DNA of 64,000 nt, taken from the NCBI GenBank assembly GCA_902780175.1, contig CACZEU010000013.1, positions 6,118-70,117 on the forward strand, given 5' to 3'. Shown here piece after piece: positions 1-9,477 of this stretch. The position numbers were made by a program, and so were the translations under genes. The first letter of the stretch is position 1. Each line of letters begins with the position of its first letter. The notes under the pieces were generated by a model. That model searched no databases. It was not told where the DNA came from and worked only from the letters and a program-made list of their open reading frames with translations. The stretch is from an uncultured Bacteroidia bacterium (GTDB lineage Bacteria; Bacteroidota; Bacteroidia; Bacteroidales; UBA932).

Positions 1-2
1 TG

Positions 3-824
3 GCCACCTTCCATTCCAAATACAGGGACGACTTCTCCCGCGTATTCCCCAAGACGGTCGTGGACGTTATCATCAAGTACATCATCGACTTCTACGAGCA
101 CGCCGACCTGGTCTGGGTCCCCCAGGAGTCCGTCATCGATGTTATGCGCGAATATGGCTTCAAGGGTAACGTGGAGGTGATGGACAACGGCTCCGACCTC
201 GTCGCCGATTACCCCGATGAATTCTTTGCCGACGCCCGCAGGCAACTGGGAATCGAGCCCGGAGAGTTCGTGATGCTGTTCGTCGGCCAGCATATCTGGG
301 AGAAGAATCCCCGCCTCGTAATCGAGTCCCTCGCAAGGATGAAGGACGTTCCCTTCCGGATGTTCTTTGTCGGCAGGGGATATGCCGAAAAGGAGATGCA
401 GGAACTGGTGGAGGCCCGCGGCCTGTCCGACAGGGTTACGTTTACCGGCAACATAGGCGAGCGTGATGTCCTCACCCGTTATTACGCCGCGGCAGACCTG
501 TTCCTCTTCCCGTCGCTGTACGACAACGCGCCGCTGGTAGTCCGCGAGGCCGCCGCCCTGCATACCGCTTCCGTAATGGCGGAGGGAGCAACGGCGTCCA
601 CCATAATCAAGGATGGCCGGAACGGCTTCCTGGTGGAGAATACCGTGGAGTCGATGGAGGCCTGCCTGCGCGCCCTTGCAGCCGACAGGGACCTTGTCCG
701 CCGCGCCGGCATCGAGGCTTCCCGCACCATAGTCAGAAGTTGGGAAGACTGCGTCGCAGAGGCCCTCGACCGCTATAATATGCTTCTGAAAATCAGGAAT
801 TTGCCAACAATTGACAAGATATGA
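3..824 (+). CDS. Glycosyltransferase family 4 (GT-B fold), 5' end cut by window
   Basis: C-terminal part of a GT-B glycosyltransferase. The frame is open to the first base of the window, so the real start lies upstream; a GTG at 60 is probably only an internal valine. The visible part has the acceptor-to-donor domain linker (VEVMDNGSDL), the donor-domain start (LGIEPGEFVMLFVGQ) and the family-4 nucleotide-sugar signature region (FPSLYDNAPLVVREAAA, with the E-x7-E type glutamates), followed by the usual C-terminal helix. It probably transfers a sugar from a nucleotide donor to a cell-surface glycan or lipid. Donor and acceptor cannot be read from sequence. Its stop overlaps the next start by 4 bp (ATGA), suggesting cotranscription. 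Confidence 0.85.
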   Translation, partial: ATFHSKYRDDFSRVFPKTVVDVIIKYIIDFYEHADLVWVPQESVIDVMREYGFKGNVEVMDNGSDLVADYPDEFFADARRQLGIEPGEFVMLFVGQHIWEKNPRLVIESLARMKDVPFRMFFVGRGYAEKEMQELVEARGLSDRVTFTGNIGERDVLTRYYAAADLFLFPSLYDNAPLVVREAAALHTASVMAEGATASTIIKDGRNGFLVENTVESMEACLRALAADRDLVRRAGIEASRTIVRSWEDCVAEALDRYNMLLKIRNLPTIDKI

Positions 825-1423
825 AACGTTTCCTTCCCGCACTTGCACTTCTGATTATGATTTCATCCTGCAACAACGCACCTGCCGCCGATCCCGCGAA
901 GGCCGTGCTCGACAATATCGCAACCCGCACCAGTATCCGTGCCTTCACGGACGAACCTGTCAGCGACGCCGATATTGAAACCCTCCTGCGTGCCGCCATG
1001 GCAGCTCCTACCGCAATGAACCGCCAGCCCTGGGAGTTCATCGTCCTGAGCGACCGCGACACCCTCGACGCCCTCGCCGGCAAGCTCCGCTATGCCAAGA
1101 TGCTAAAGGAAGCCCCCCTGGCCATCATCGTATGCGCCGAGAAGATGCTCACCCTTCGCGACGGCACCGTCGTGGAAAACAATTTCTGGGAGCACGACGC
1201 CTCCGCCGCCACCGAGAATCTGCTCCTTGCTGCCCACGCCCTCGGCCTCGGCGCCGTCTGGACGGCAGCCTCCGATCCGGAGCGCTCAGCGATTGTGAAG
1301 GAAGCCCTCGGCATCCCCGGCACTATCACTCCGCTCTGCGTCGTCCCTATCGGCCATCCTGCCGAGAATCCGGAACCCAAAGACAAATGGAAGCCTGAAA
1401 AAGTCCATTGGAACCGCTGGTAG
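821..1423 (+). CDS. Nitroreductase-family lipoprotein
   Basis: 200-residue FMN-dependent nitroreductase-like protein behind a lipoprotein signal peptide (MKRFLPALALLIMISSC, lipidation Cys about residue 17). The family start is clear: a TRTSIRAFTDEPVSDADIE segment followed by AAPTAMNRQPWEF, the conserved flavin-binding stretch. The C-terminal GAVWTA and CVVPIGHPAE segments are also typical. Members reduce nitro, quinone or similar substrates with NAD(P)H as homodimers. A lipidated, exported member is less usual than a cytoplasmic one and its substrate is unknown. It overlaps the glycosyltransferase stop by 4 bp. A palindromic P1 element begins 11 bp after its stop. Confidence 0.85.
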   Translation: MKRFLPALALLIMISSCNNAPAADPAKAVLDNIATRTSIRAFTDEPVSDADIETLLRAAMAAPTAMNRQPWEFIVLSDRDTLDALAGKLRYAKMLKEAPLAIIVCAEKMLTLRDGTVVENNFWEHDASAATENLLLAAHALGLGAVWTAASDPERSAIVKEALGIPGTITPLCVVPIGHPAENPEPKDKWKPEKVHWNRW

Positions 1424-1434
1424 CGGCTCCCCAC

Positions 1435-1615
1435 GTCCGTAGACTGACAGAAAAAGGGACTTACATCCGACAGACCGTGGCCGCCCCCGGCCGCGTGAGG
1501 GGGAGGGGCCCACGCCGAGAGGCGTGGGAGGGATGAGTTAAGGCAAACGTCCGGTGGACGTTTGCCTTAACTCAGTCTGACGGGTGTAAGTCCCTTTTTC
1601 TGTCAGTCTACGGAC
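1435..1615. repeat. P1 palindromic element, copy A (intergenic)
   Basis: Two 41-bp arms (1435-1475 and 1575-1615) are inverted copies of each other with only two mismatches. The core between them, read on the minus strand, matches the other P1 copies: CTCATCCCTCCCACGC, a short loop, GCGTGGGCCCCTCCC, then GGGGGCGGCCAC. Unlike the other copies, it also holds a second perfect palindrome at 1535-1573 (18-bp arms, 3-bp loop). It lies between two convergent genes, so it could also act as a bidirectional terminator. The arm sequence does not recur at the other P1 loci. Confidence 0.85.
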
Positions 1616-1635
1616 TATGATTAGTAATACTCTGA

Positions 1636-3894
1636 TTATTTGACAGTAAACGTAACAGCCCGGCTGGCGCCGCCGGAGTCCATTACGGTGAGGAGGTGGC
1701 GTCCGGGCTCCGGGCGGAGCAGGAGGTCGTGCTCGCCGACGGTCTGGCCGGCGAATTCGTCATCCAGATGCCAGAACAGCACCGCCGTGGGGTCACGGTG
1801 CGCTGCCCTCACAACGACACCCTGTTCCTTTCCGCTGAGTGACCGGGTGGTGACTATCGTTATGCCGTTCTGAGGATAGATTATCTCGATGGGATTGCCC
1901 TGGTCGGAGAAGGCGTCGAAGTCTGGGTGCTTTGGCGGCAACGGCCTGTAATCCAGATGGTTCTTCATATAGTACCACTCCATTGCGGGCGGCAGGACGA
2001 ACCATACCGTCTCCACCATTTTTTCCACCGGGTAGCAGCTGCTGTTGACCAGATAATTCCTTTCCGCATCCAGGTGTACCAGCCTGTGGTACTTGCATTC
2101 GTCCGGGCGCTCCGTTATGTCCGGCACCCATACCGTATCTACCTGCGGGCAGATGCGGCTCGCAGGCAGGCCGCTCCGGTGGCAGACCTCCAGCGGGACC
2201 ATGTTGTCGACGGGCTTGCTGAACCAGTGCGAGGAGGGGAGTGCCGTAATGACGTCGAACAGCACCGGCGCCGCGTACTGGACACCCGTTACGCCCGAGC
2301 GGCCTTCGCCGTCGCTGTTGCCTACCCAGACGCCGGCAACGTAGTCGCGGGTGACTCCGACGCTCCAGGCGTCGCGGCTGCCCCAGCTCGTGCCGGTCTT
2401 CCAGGCCACCTTGCGGCCCGAACTGAATTCCCTCCAGGACGATTCCTCCTCCGGCCTTCCGGCCTTGGACAGCGCCTCGAAAGTCAGCCAGATGGATGCA
2501 CGGCTGAGGGGGGATTCCGCAGTTTCTCCGTCTCCTGCGAGGTCGCGGGCCATCGAAAGATATGCCCCTACAAGGCTCTCCAGCGTGATTTCCGCACCGC
2601 CGAGAATCAGGGACAGACCGTAATGGTCGGCGTCGCGGTTGATGGTCGAGAAGCCCATCTTCTGCAGTAGTTCAAGGAATTCCGGCACGCCGTATCGCTC
2701 CAGCATGCGCACGGAAGGCACGTTGAGGGAACGCTCGATGACCTCGTCTGCCGGCACGGCGCCGTCGAATTCGCGGGAGAAGTTGTGCGGCGAGAAATTA
2801 TTGTAGTTGTAAGGGGTATCCTTGATGAGCGTGCCCGGGAGGATCATGCCCTTGTCGAGCATGGCGGCGTAAAGCAGCGGCTTGAGGGTGCTTCCGCTGG
2901 AACGCGGGGCCGGGACCATATCCACGTCGGCTCCGCGGAGGCCCGGGGCCAGTCCCTTGGTGTTGCCGTAGTAGGCCACCGTCTCGCCTGTCTGCACGCT
3001 GCGGACGAGGATTCCCATATTGTCCACCAGATTGTTGTGGTATTCGGAGAAATAAGACTTGGCGATGGCGTTTACGCGGTCCTGGAGTACGGGGTCTATC
3101 GAACAAACGTACGCCTTGTCGCCGCCGGCGACGCGCAGCCGTTCGAGCAGGTGGTATGCCTTGTCGGGCATGGGCAGGGGCTTGTCGGGAAGGGGTTCGT
3201 CCTTGGCGAGTTCGCATTCCACTTCGTCTATCACGCCCTTGGCCTGCAGCTTGTCCAGCAAGAAGTTGCGCTTCTCCAGCAGGCGTGCGCGGGCGCGTCC
3301 CGGATGGATCAGGGCGGGGGAGTTGGGCAGGACGGCAAGCATTGCGCTCTCGGCCCACGACAACTCATCCGCGGGGCGTCCGAAGTACCGCCAGGCGGCG
3401 GCCTCTATCCCTACTACGTTGCCTCCGAAAGGTGCGTTGGATGCGTACAGGAGCAGGATTTTCTTCTTGGAACAGCGGAGCTCCAGGCGCGTCGCAAGTA
3501 CTGCTTCCAATAGTTTTTCCGGAATGGAACGCGGGGCGTCGGGCCTGCTGAGACGAATGACCTGCATGGTGATGGTGCTCGCGCCGGAGACCACTTCGCG
3601 GCGGGAGAGATTCTGCCGGATGGCCCTTCCTATTGAAAGGAAATCGATGCCCGGATGCCACCAGAAGCGTTTGTCCTCGTATGCCACGATGCATTTGGCG
3701 AACTTGTCCGGCACCGTTGCGGCCGGCTCGAAGTACCACTGGCCGGCGTCGGAAATGCGTGCCCCCAGCAATGTCCCGTCGCCTGTGCTGAGGGTGGCGC
3801 TGAGCGGCTGGCGGAACAGCTGCCGCGGCAGGCAGAACAGATAAAGCAGCACAAAGGGTGCTATTATCAAAATTATTTTCTTAAATTTGGACAT
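1636..3894 (-). CDS. pbpC: Penicillin-binding protein 1C (bifunctional peptidoglycan synthase)
   Basis: 752-residue inner-membrane peptidoglycan synthase. After one N-terminal membrane helix comes a GT51 glycosyltransferase domain (catalytic E73 in AYEDKRFWWHPGID; GASTITMQ near 105-111). A transpeptidase domain follows, with all three active-site motifs: S335-T-L-K338, S389-L-N391 and K499-T-G-T. A C-terminal BiPBP_C-like beta domain covers about the last 90 residues. I chose ATG 3894; a TTG three codons upstream is less likely. It is divergent from the alpha-2-macroglobulin gene with only 23 bp between starts. That pairing is well known in Proteobacteria (pbpC-yfhM), where the two are thought to cooperate in cell-wall repair and protease defence. 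Confidence 0.96.
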   Translation of the reverse strand: MSKFKKIILIIAPFVLLYLFCLPRQLFRQPLSATLSTGDGTLLGARISDAGQWYFEPAATVPDKFAKCIVAYEDKRFWWHPGIDFLSIGRAIRQNLSRREVVSGASTITMQVIRLSRPDAPRSIPEKLLEAVLATRLELRCSKKKILLLYASNAPFGGNVVGIEAAAWRYFGRPADELSWAESAMLAVLPNSPALIHPGRARARLLEKRNFLLDKLQAKGVIDEVECELAKDEPLPDKPLPMPDKAYHLLERLRVAGGDKAYVCSIDPVLQDRVNAIAKSYFSEYHNNLVDNMGILVRSVQTGETVAYYGNTKGLAPGLRGADVDMVPAPRSSGSTLKPLLYAAMLDKGMILPGTLIKDTPYNYNNFSPHNFSREFDGAVPADEVIERSLNVPSVRMLERYGVPEFLELLQKMGFSTINRDADHYGLSLILGGAEITLESLVGAYLSMARDLAGDGETAESPLSRASIWLTFEALSKAGRPEEESSWREFSSGRKVAWKTGTSWGSRDAWSVGVTRDYVAGVWVGNSDGEGRSGVTGVQYAAPVLFDVITALPSSHWFSKPVDNMVPLEVCHRSGLPASRICPQVDTVWVPDITERPDECKYHRLVHLDAERNYLVNSSCYPVEKMVETVWFVLPPAMEWYYMKNHLDYRPLPPKHPDFDAFSDQGNPIEIIYPQNGITIVTTRSLSGKEQGVVVRAAHRDPTAVLFWHLDDEFAGQTVGEHDLLLRPEPGRHLLTVMDSGGASRAVTFTVK

Positions 3895-3917
3895 CTGTAA
3901 CAAAAGTACGCATTTCT

Positions 3918-6900
3918 ATGAAACTTGCCAAATTACTCCCTACCGTCATCGCTGCCGCCGTGCTGCTCGCCGCGTGCAACAATTCAACCCCCACACCGTC
4001 AGAGAACCAGACCTCCGACAACCAGGCGGCCGCGGCTGTCAGGCCGGCCGATGAACAGCAGTCTCCCTACCCTTCATACGAGGGAGTGGAAGACACCGCG
4101 GAGGCTCCCGAAACCCCGGAAATCAAGCTCCTCAGCAACGGCACCATCCTCCCGTCCTCCGGCAACATGGACCTGCTGTTCTCGTCCTCCGGTTATGCCG
4201 GAGCCCGCGTGAGAGTACGCAAGATATTCACCAGCAATATCCTACAGTTCCTCCAGTTCGACACCTACGAGGCCCGCTACAACCTCTATAAGGTTGCCAA
4301 GGTAGTGGCCGACACCAACCTCGTCCTCGGCTCCACCAGCGCCCCCCACATCCGTGCGGTCCGCAACTATGCCATCAGCCTGGACGAACTCATCAAGCCC
4401 GAGCCCGGCGCCATCTACCACGTCGAGATACGCGGCACCGAGCCCCTCGTGGAGGAGGACTTCTGGGACAGCGACACCTACTTCGGCGACTACGACACCT
4501 ACGATGTCCGCAACACCTTCCTGCTTGCCACCGACGTGTCCCTCATCGCCAAGCAGGGTGACAACCAGTGGGAAATCTTCGCCACCGACATCCTCTCCGG
4601 AGCTCCCCTGCGCGGAGTCAAGGTCAAGCTTTACGATTCCGTCCTCCAGGAGCTTGCCAAAGGCACCACGGACAAGGACGGCCGCATAGTATTCCCCGCC
4701 AGTGAGGACGGCTCTTACGTTCTCGCCAACTCCGACCGCGGCAGCGCCTACCTTGCTCTCAAGTATGGCAACGCCCTGTCCACCAGTGAGTTCGATGTGA
4801 GCGGCACCACCGGCTACGGCGGTCTCAAAGCATATATCTTCGGCGAGCGCGGCGTATGGCGTCCCGGCGACACCCTGCACGTGAGCGCCATCACCATGGC
4901 CGAGGGCGCCGACCTTCCCGTCGGCCATCCCGTTACCGCCGAGCTCCTCAATCCCGACGGCCAGGTCACCCGCACCGTCACCGTCAAGAACGACGGCAGC
5001 CACATCTATCATTTCCCCATGGCCACCGATCCCGACGCTCCTACAGGCCGCTGGACGGTCAACGTCAAGGTCGGCTCCCGCACCTTCTCCAAGGGTGTCA
5101 AGATAGAAACCGTCAAACCCAACAAGCTGGACGTCAAGATTTCCTTCGACGACCCCATCCTGGTTCCCAAGACCAGCTGTGTCGGCACCATCAGCGTAGA
5201 CTGGCTCTACGGCGCTCCCGGCAGCAACCTCAAGGTCAACGGCGACATCGAACTGAGCGCAGCGCGTACGGCGTTCAAGGGTTATGAGTCCTACGACTTC
5301 AAGGATGACAGCCGTTCCTTCTCCACCCAGAACCGCTACTACAACGACCTCCGCACCGACGCCGACGGCAAGTGCCTCGTCAATACCGGAATGACGCTCA
5401 ATCTCTCCACCATCCCCGGCATGCTCGACATGGCCTTCTCCCTCCGTGCCTTCGAGCCCTTCGGAGAGTTCTCCACCGGCTGGTCCACCTGGAAGCTGTC
5501 CCCGTTCGACGCCTACGTCGGCATGCGCACTACCCAGAACAAGACCCGCTGGGGCGAGGAGTTCCTCAAGGCCGGCGAGAAGCATCAGTTCGACATAGTC
5601 ACAGTCGATCCCGCCGGCAACCCCGTCTCCGTATCCGACCTCCACGTCGAGGTGTTCCATGTAGACTGGAGTTGGTGGTGGAATTCTTCCTCGCAGATCG
5701 CCAGTTACATGTCCGGCAAGAGCAAGGAAATCCTCCTCGACAAGCACATCTACACCCGCGGCGGCACCGGCAGCTTCGTCTATGACTGGTCCGACGCCCC
5801 CGAGGGCCTCTATTTCATCCGCGTGAGCGACGAGAAGGGCGGACACGCCACCTCCATGCTCTGCGAGGTCTATGAGAATTACTCATCCCGCGACAACGAC
5901 AATTCCGGCGCCGCCAAGCGCCTGGCAATCAGCGTCAACAAAGATAAGTTCAAGGTCGGCGAGACCGCAAAGATCGTCATACCTTCCGCCGCCGGCAGCC
6001 GCGCCCTCCTTTCCCTCGAGAAGGCCGGCAGGCTCCTCGGCACCCGCTGGATCGACTGCTCCGAGGGCAGCACCGAGATCACCGTCCCCGTCACTGCGGA
6101 GATGCTCCCCAACGTCTATGCCTTCGTCACCCTGGTCCAGCCTCACAAGAACACCCTGAACGACGCTCCCATCCGCATGTACGGCATCCAGAACATCAAT
6201 GTGGAGGACGAATCCTCGCATCTGAACCCCGTACTCGACATCCCGTCCGACGTCAAGCCGGAGACCACCGTCAAGTTCAAGGTCAAGGAGAAGAACGGCA
6301 AGGCCATGAGCTACATCGTAGCCCTGGTTGATGAAGGCCTGCTCGGTCTTACCTCCTTCAAGACTCCCGACGCCTGGAAGGCCTTCTACGCCAAGGAAGC
6401 CCTCCGCGTCCGCACCTGGGACCTCTACGACGACGTCATCGGTGCCTACGGCGGCCGTATCGAGCAGCTGTTTGCAATCGGCGGTGACGAAGAGGCCGAC
6501 GTTGCCGTCAAGCCCAACAAGGCCAACCGCTTCAAACCGGTAGTGGCTTATCTGGGTCCCTTCACCCTCAAGGCGGGCAAGACAGGCAGTCACAGCGTCG
6601 ATATTCCCCAGTACATCGGTGCCCTCCGCGCCATGGTCATCGCCACCGACGGCCACGCACAGGGCAGCCTTGAGAAGGATATCACGGTCACCAAGCCCGT
6701 AATGGTCCAGGCCAGCCTCCCGAGGGCTCTCAACGTCGGCGAGACCATCAAGGTCCCCGTCACCCTCATCTCCCTCAAGAGCGGCGTCGGCAAGGTCAAG
6801 CTGTCCGTCTCTACCGATGACAAACTTGCCGTCGTCGGCAATTCATCCATGGAGGTTACGTCCGCCAAGGAGGGCCAGGAGGTCTATGACTTCCTCGTCA

Positions 6901-8483
6901 AGGTGCTTGACAACACCGGCATAGGCCACATCAAGGCCGTTGCCGAGGCCGCCGGCGACAAGTCCGTCAGCGACATCGAAATAGACATCAACAATCCCAA
7001 TCCCGAGGTCACCCGCACGAAGAGCGTCCTGCTTGCTGCCGGCGAGACCAAGGACCTGCCGGTGGAACTCTTCGGCACTCCGGGCACCAACAGCGCCTCC
7101 ATCGAACTTTCCACCATCCCCGCCATCGACCTTGGCAACCGTCTCAAATACCTCCTTACCTATCCTTACGGATGCGTCGAGCAGACGGTGTCTTCCGCCT
7201 TCCCGCAGCTGTATCTGGACAAGGTGATGAACTGCGACGAGAAGGTCCGCGCCCGCAGCCGCTTCAACGTTGAGGCCACCCTGCGCCGCCTGCAGAGCTT
7301 CCGCCGTCCCGGCGGCTCGCTGTCATATTGGCCCGGCAGCAACGTCTCCTCGCTCTTCGGCAGCGCCTATGCCCTCCACTTCATGCAGGAGGCCGAGGCC
7401 CAGGGTTACGCCGTTCCCGCAGACCTCAAGAAGGAGCTGATTTCCTGGCTCACCAAGGAGGTCTCCGACCAAAAGACCGAGCAGGTCGCAAGGGCCTACG
7501 GTCTCTATGCGCTCGCTTCGGCCGGCAAGCCCAACCGCAGCGCCATGAACCTCATGCGCGAGAAGGCCAAGAAGCTGTCTCCCAGCGCCCTGTGGCTGCT
7601 CTCCGCGGCCTATGCAGTGGACGGCAAGAAGAGTGTCAGCAAGGAGCTTTACGCACCTCTTAAGTACGCCGACGAGAGCTACGAGGCCTACGGCAGCGTC
7701 GACCGCAATCTCGCTGTCGCCCTCAAGACCATGCTCCTGGTCGGCGCCAAGGAAGACGCGTTCCGTCTTGCCGAGGAGGTTGCGTCGCATCTGAACAACC
7801 GCGAGTACTATATGAGCACGCAGTCCACGGCATGGAGCCTCTATGCCATCTGCGATTACGCAAGGGCCAATGCCGGCGGCATCAAGGCCAGCTATGCCTG
7901 CGGCGGCAAGACCGAGAAGGTCTCCACTGACCGCTGCATCGAGAGCCGCGACCTTCCCGTCTCCGACGGCAAGAGCCTCGGCGTGAAGGTTACCAACAAC
8001 GGCACCGGCAATCTCTATGCTGTGGCTTCCGTGACCGGTATCCCCGCCGCTTCTGAGGAGAAGCCTATGGCCAACAAGCTCAAGATGATGGTCGTTTACA
8101 CCGACGAGAACGACAATCCCATCAAGGTCGATACCCTTTCCCGCGGCCGTACCGTGGTGGCTCACGTGAGCGTCACCAATACTACCAAGAAGGCCATCCA
8201 CGACATAGCCCTCAACCAGAAGTTCCCTTCGGGCTGGGAGATCCAGAACGAGAGGCTCAATTCCAATTCGTTCAGCTATCCTGCCGGCATCACCTATCAG
8301 GATTTCCGGGACGACAGGGTATATAGCTTCTTCAGCCTTGGAGCAGGAGCAAGCGTCAATGTAAACATCAGGCTTATCGCAACTTATCCTGGTAAGTTCT
8401 ATCTGCCGGCAGTGAGTTGCTCCGCGATGTACGACGATACCGTGCAGGCTCTCGTTCCCGGCCGCTGGACTGAGGTCAAGTAA
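3918..8483 (+). CDS. Bacterial alpha-2-macroglobulin lipoprotein
   Basis: 1521-residue envelope protein with a lipoprotein signal (MKLAKLLPTVIAAAVLLAAC, Cys20), a low-complexity Thr/Pro/Glu linker and a chain of macroglobulin beta domains. The thioester motif is intact (YPYGCVEQT, Cys about residue 1086) and is followed by the alpha-helical toroid region (LRRLQSFRRPGGSLSYW onward). Members trap attacking proteases: cleavage of a bait region exposes the thioester, which links covalently to the protease. The thioester places it with the YfhM type rather than the thioester-less YfaS type. Its neighbour is PBP1C, the usual partner. Its stop overlaps the next gene's start by one base. Confidence 0.96.
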   Translation: MKLAKLLPTVIAAAVLLAACNNSTPTPSENQTSDNQAAAAVRPADEQQSPYPSYEGVEDTAEAPETPEIKLLSNGTILPSSGNMDLLFSSSGYAGARVRVRKIFTSNILQFLQFDTYEARYNLYKVAKVVADTNLVLGSTSAPHIRAVRNYAISLDELIKPEPGAIYHVEIRGTEPLVEEDFWDSDTYFGDYDTYDVRNTFLLATDVSLIAKQGDNQWEIFATDILSGAPLRGVKVKLYDSVLQELAKGTTDKDGRIVFPASEDGSYVLANSDRGSAYLALKYGNALSTSEFDVSGTTGYGGLKAYIFGERGVWRPGDTLHVSAITMAEGADLPVGHPVTAELLNPDGQVTRTVTVKNDGSHIYHFPMATDPDAPTGRWTVNVKVGSRTFSKGVKIETVKPNKLDVKISFDDPILVPKTSCVGTISVDWLYGAPGSNLKVNGDIELSAARTAFKGYESYDFKDDSRSFSTQNRYYNDLRTDADGKCLVNTGMTLNLSTIPGMLDMAFSLRAFEPFGEFSTGWSTWKLSPFDAYVGMRTTQNKTRWGEEFLKAGEKHQFDIVTVDPAGNPVSVSDLHVEVFHVDWSWWWNSSSQIASYMSGKSKEILLDKHIYTRGGTGSFVYDWSDAPEGLYFIRVSDEKGGHATSMLCEVYENYSSRDNDNSGAAKRLAISVNKDKFKVGETAKIVIPSAAGSRALLSLEKAGRLLGTRWIDCSEGSTEITVPVTAEMLPNVYAFVTLVQPHKNTLNDAPIRMYGIQNINVEDESSHLNPVLDIPSDVKPETTVKFKVKEKNGKAMSYIVALVDEGLLGLTSFKTPDAWKAFYAKEALRVRTWDLYDDVIGAYGGRIEQLFAIGGDEEADVAVKPNKANRFKPVVAYLGPFTLKAGKTGSHSVDIPQYIGALRAMVIATDGHAQGSLEKDITVTKPVMVQASLPRALNVGETIKVPVTLISLKSGVGKVKLSVSTDDKLAVVGNSSMEVTSAKEGQEVYDFLVKVLDNTGIGHIKAVAEAAGDKSVSDIEIDINNPNPEVTRTKSVLLAAGETKDLPVELFGTPGTNSASIELSTIPAIDLGNRLKYLLTYPYGCVEQTVSSAFPQLYLDKVMNCDEKVRARSRFNVEATLRRLQSFRRPGGSLSYWPGSNVSSLFGSAYALHFMQEAEAQGYAVPADLKKELISWLTKEVSDQKTEQVARAYGLYALASAGKPNRSAMNLMREKAKKLSPSALWLLSAAYAVDGKKSVSKELYAPLKYADESYEAYGSVDRNLAVALKTMLLVGAKEDAFRLAEEVASHLNNREYYMSTQSTAWSLYAICDYARANAGGIKASYACGGKTEKVSTDRCIESRDLPVSDGKSLGVKVTNNGTGNLYAVASVTGIPAASEEKPMANKLKMMVVYTDENDNPIKVDTLSRGRTVVAHVSVTNTTKKAIHDIALNQKFPSGWEIQNERLNSNSFSYPAGITYQDFRDDRVYSFFSLGAGASVNVNIRLIATYPGKFYLPAVSCSAMYDDTVQALVPGRWTEVK

Positions 8484-9460
8484 TGTGGACACTGCTGGCG
8501 GTCCTTTCCGCCGTACTCCTTGGGCTATACGACGTAGCCAAGAAAACAGCGCTTAAGAAGAACGGTGTTCTCACCGTTCTTCTTGTAGCGACTGCTCTTT
8601 CCACGTTGTTCCTGGCGCCGTTTTTCCGTCTTGGTCCCGCTTCGGATTATCTGAAGCTCGCTCTCAAGGCGGTGCTGGTCACGGCTTCGTGGATCAGCGG
8701 GATGATTGGCCTTAAGCTTCTGCCTCTCACTACTGTAAGTACCATCAAGGGCTCCCGGCCTGTGTTTGTGGTGCTGTTTTCCATCATCCTTTTCGGGGAA
8801 CATCTCAACTGGATGCAGTGGGCTGGTATCGCGCTTGCTCTCACCGCTCTTTATCTGCTGGGGCGTACCAGTCGCAGGGACGGTACGGTGAAGGCTCGGC
8901 GGACTGGGTTCATCTGGATGGGGGTGTCGGTGCTCACCGGCGTCGCCAGCGCCCTATACGACAAGCATATTATTGCCGGAATGGAGCCTTTGTTCGTTCA
9001 GAGTTGGACTAATCTGTTTATTACGGTGCTACTGGGAGTTTGCATCCTGGTGCGCTCTATTGCCGTTTCCGGCTGTACCTCACGAAACTTCGCTTCGCTC
9101 ATCCCTCCCACCGACAAGTCGGCGGGCCCCTCCCGTTCACATGGCCACGGGCGGCCATGGTTTCGTGAGGTACAGCCGGAAACGGCAGCGCGCCAGGATG
9201 CAAACTCCGCTGAAGGCTTCCGCTGGGACTGGACGTTGCTTCTTGTCGCTGTGCTGATTACGGCTGCGGATATGCTGTATTTCTTTGCCCTGAAGCAGCC
9301 GGATGCGCTGTTGAGCGTCATTTCGGTTATCCGCAGGGGCTCGGTCCTGGTAACTTTTGTCTGCGGAGCAATAGTCTTCAAGGAAGGCAACCTCCGCGCC
9401 AAGGGCCTCAATATGCTCCTTATGGTGGCCGGCATTGCTTTGCTGCTGATTGGGAGCTAG
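8483..9460 (+). CDS. EamA/DMT-superfamily transporter with in-frame palindromic insertion
   Basis: 325-residue inner-membrane protein of the drug/metabolite transporter superfamily. It is rich in hydrophobic helices, with two EamA-like repeats (about residues 1-130 and 140-320) and a typical ending (VFKEGNLRAKGLNMLLMVAGIALLLIG). Substrate unknown. Residues about 203-242 are a hydrophilic Arg/Ser/Pro-rich stretch with no place in the fold. It is encoded by P1 copy B, which stays in frame through both arms and core. The insert follows a membrane helix (LFITVLLGVCILV) and precedes a loop leading to the next helix, so the protein may still fold. The start overlaps the preceding stop by one base. 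Confidence 0.85.
   Translation: MWTLLAVLSAVLLGLYDVAKKTALKKNGVLTVLLVATALSTLFLAPFFRLGPASDYLKLALKAVLVTASWISGMIGLKLLPLTTVSTIKGSRPVFVVLFSIILFGEHLNWMQWAGIALALTALYLLGRTSRRDGTVKARRTGFIWMGVSVLTGVASALYDKHIIAGMEPLFVQSWTNLFITVLLGVCILVRSIAVSGCTSRNFASLIPPTDKSAGPSRSHGHGRPWFREVQPETAARQDANSAEGFRWDWTLLLVAVLITAADMLYFFALKQPDALLSVISVIRRGSVLVTFVCGAIVFKEGNLRAKGLNMLLMVAGIALLLIGS
9036..9208. repeat. P1 palindromic element, copy B (inside EamA gene)
   Basis: The inner arms 9061-9088 and 9160-9187 are perfect 28-bp inverted copies. The symmetry continues outward to 9036 and 9208 with a 4-bp indel and one mismatch. The core has TCGCTTCGCTCATCCCTCCC, then GGCGGGCCCCTCCCGTTCA, then ATGGCCACGGGCGGCCATGG. The outer left arm encodes GVCILVR, part of a native membrane helix, so the right arm looks like an inverted copy of host coding DNA. 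The whole element is translated without a stop. Confidence 0.88.
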
Positions 9461-9477
9461 GAGCCAGATATTTAAGT

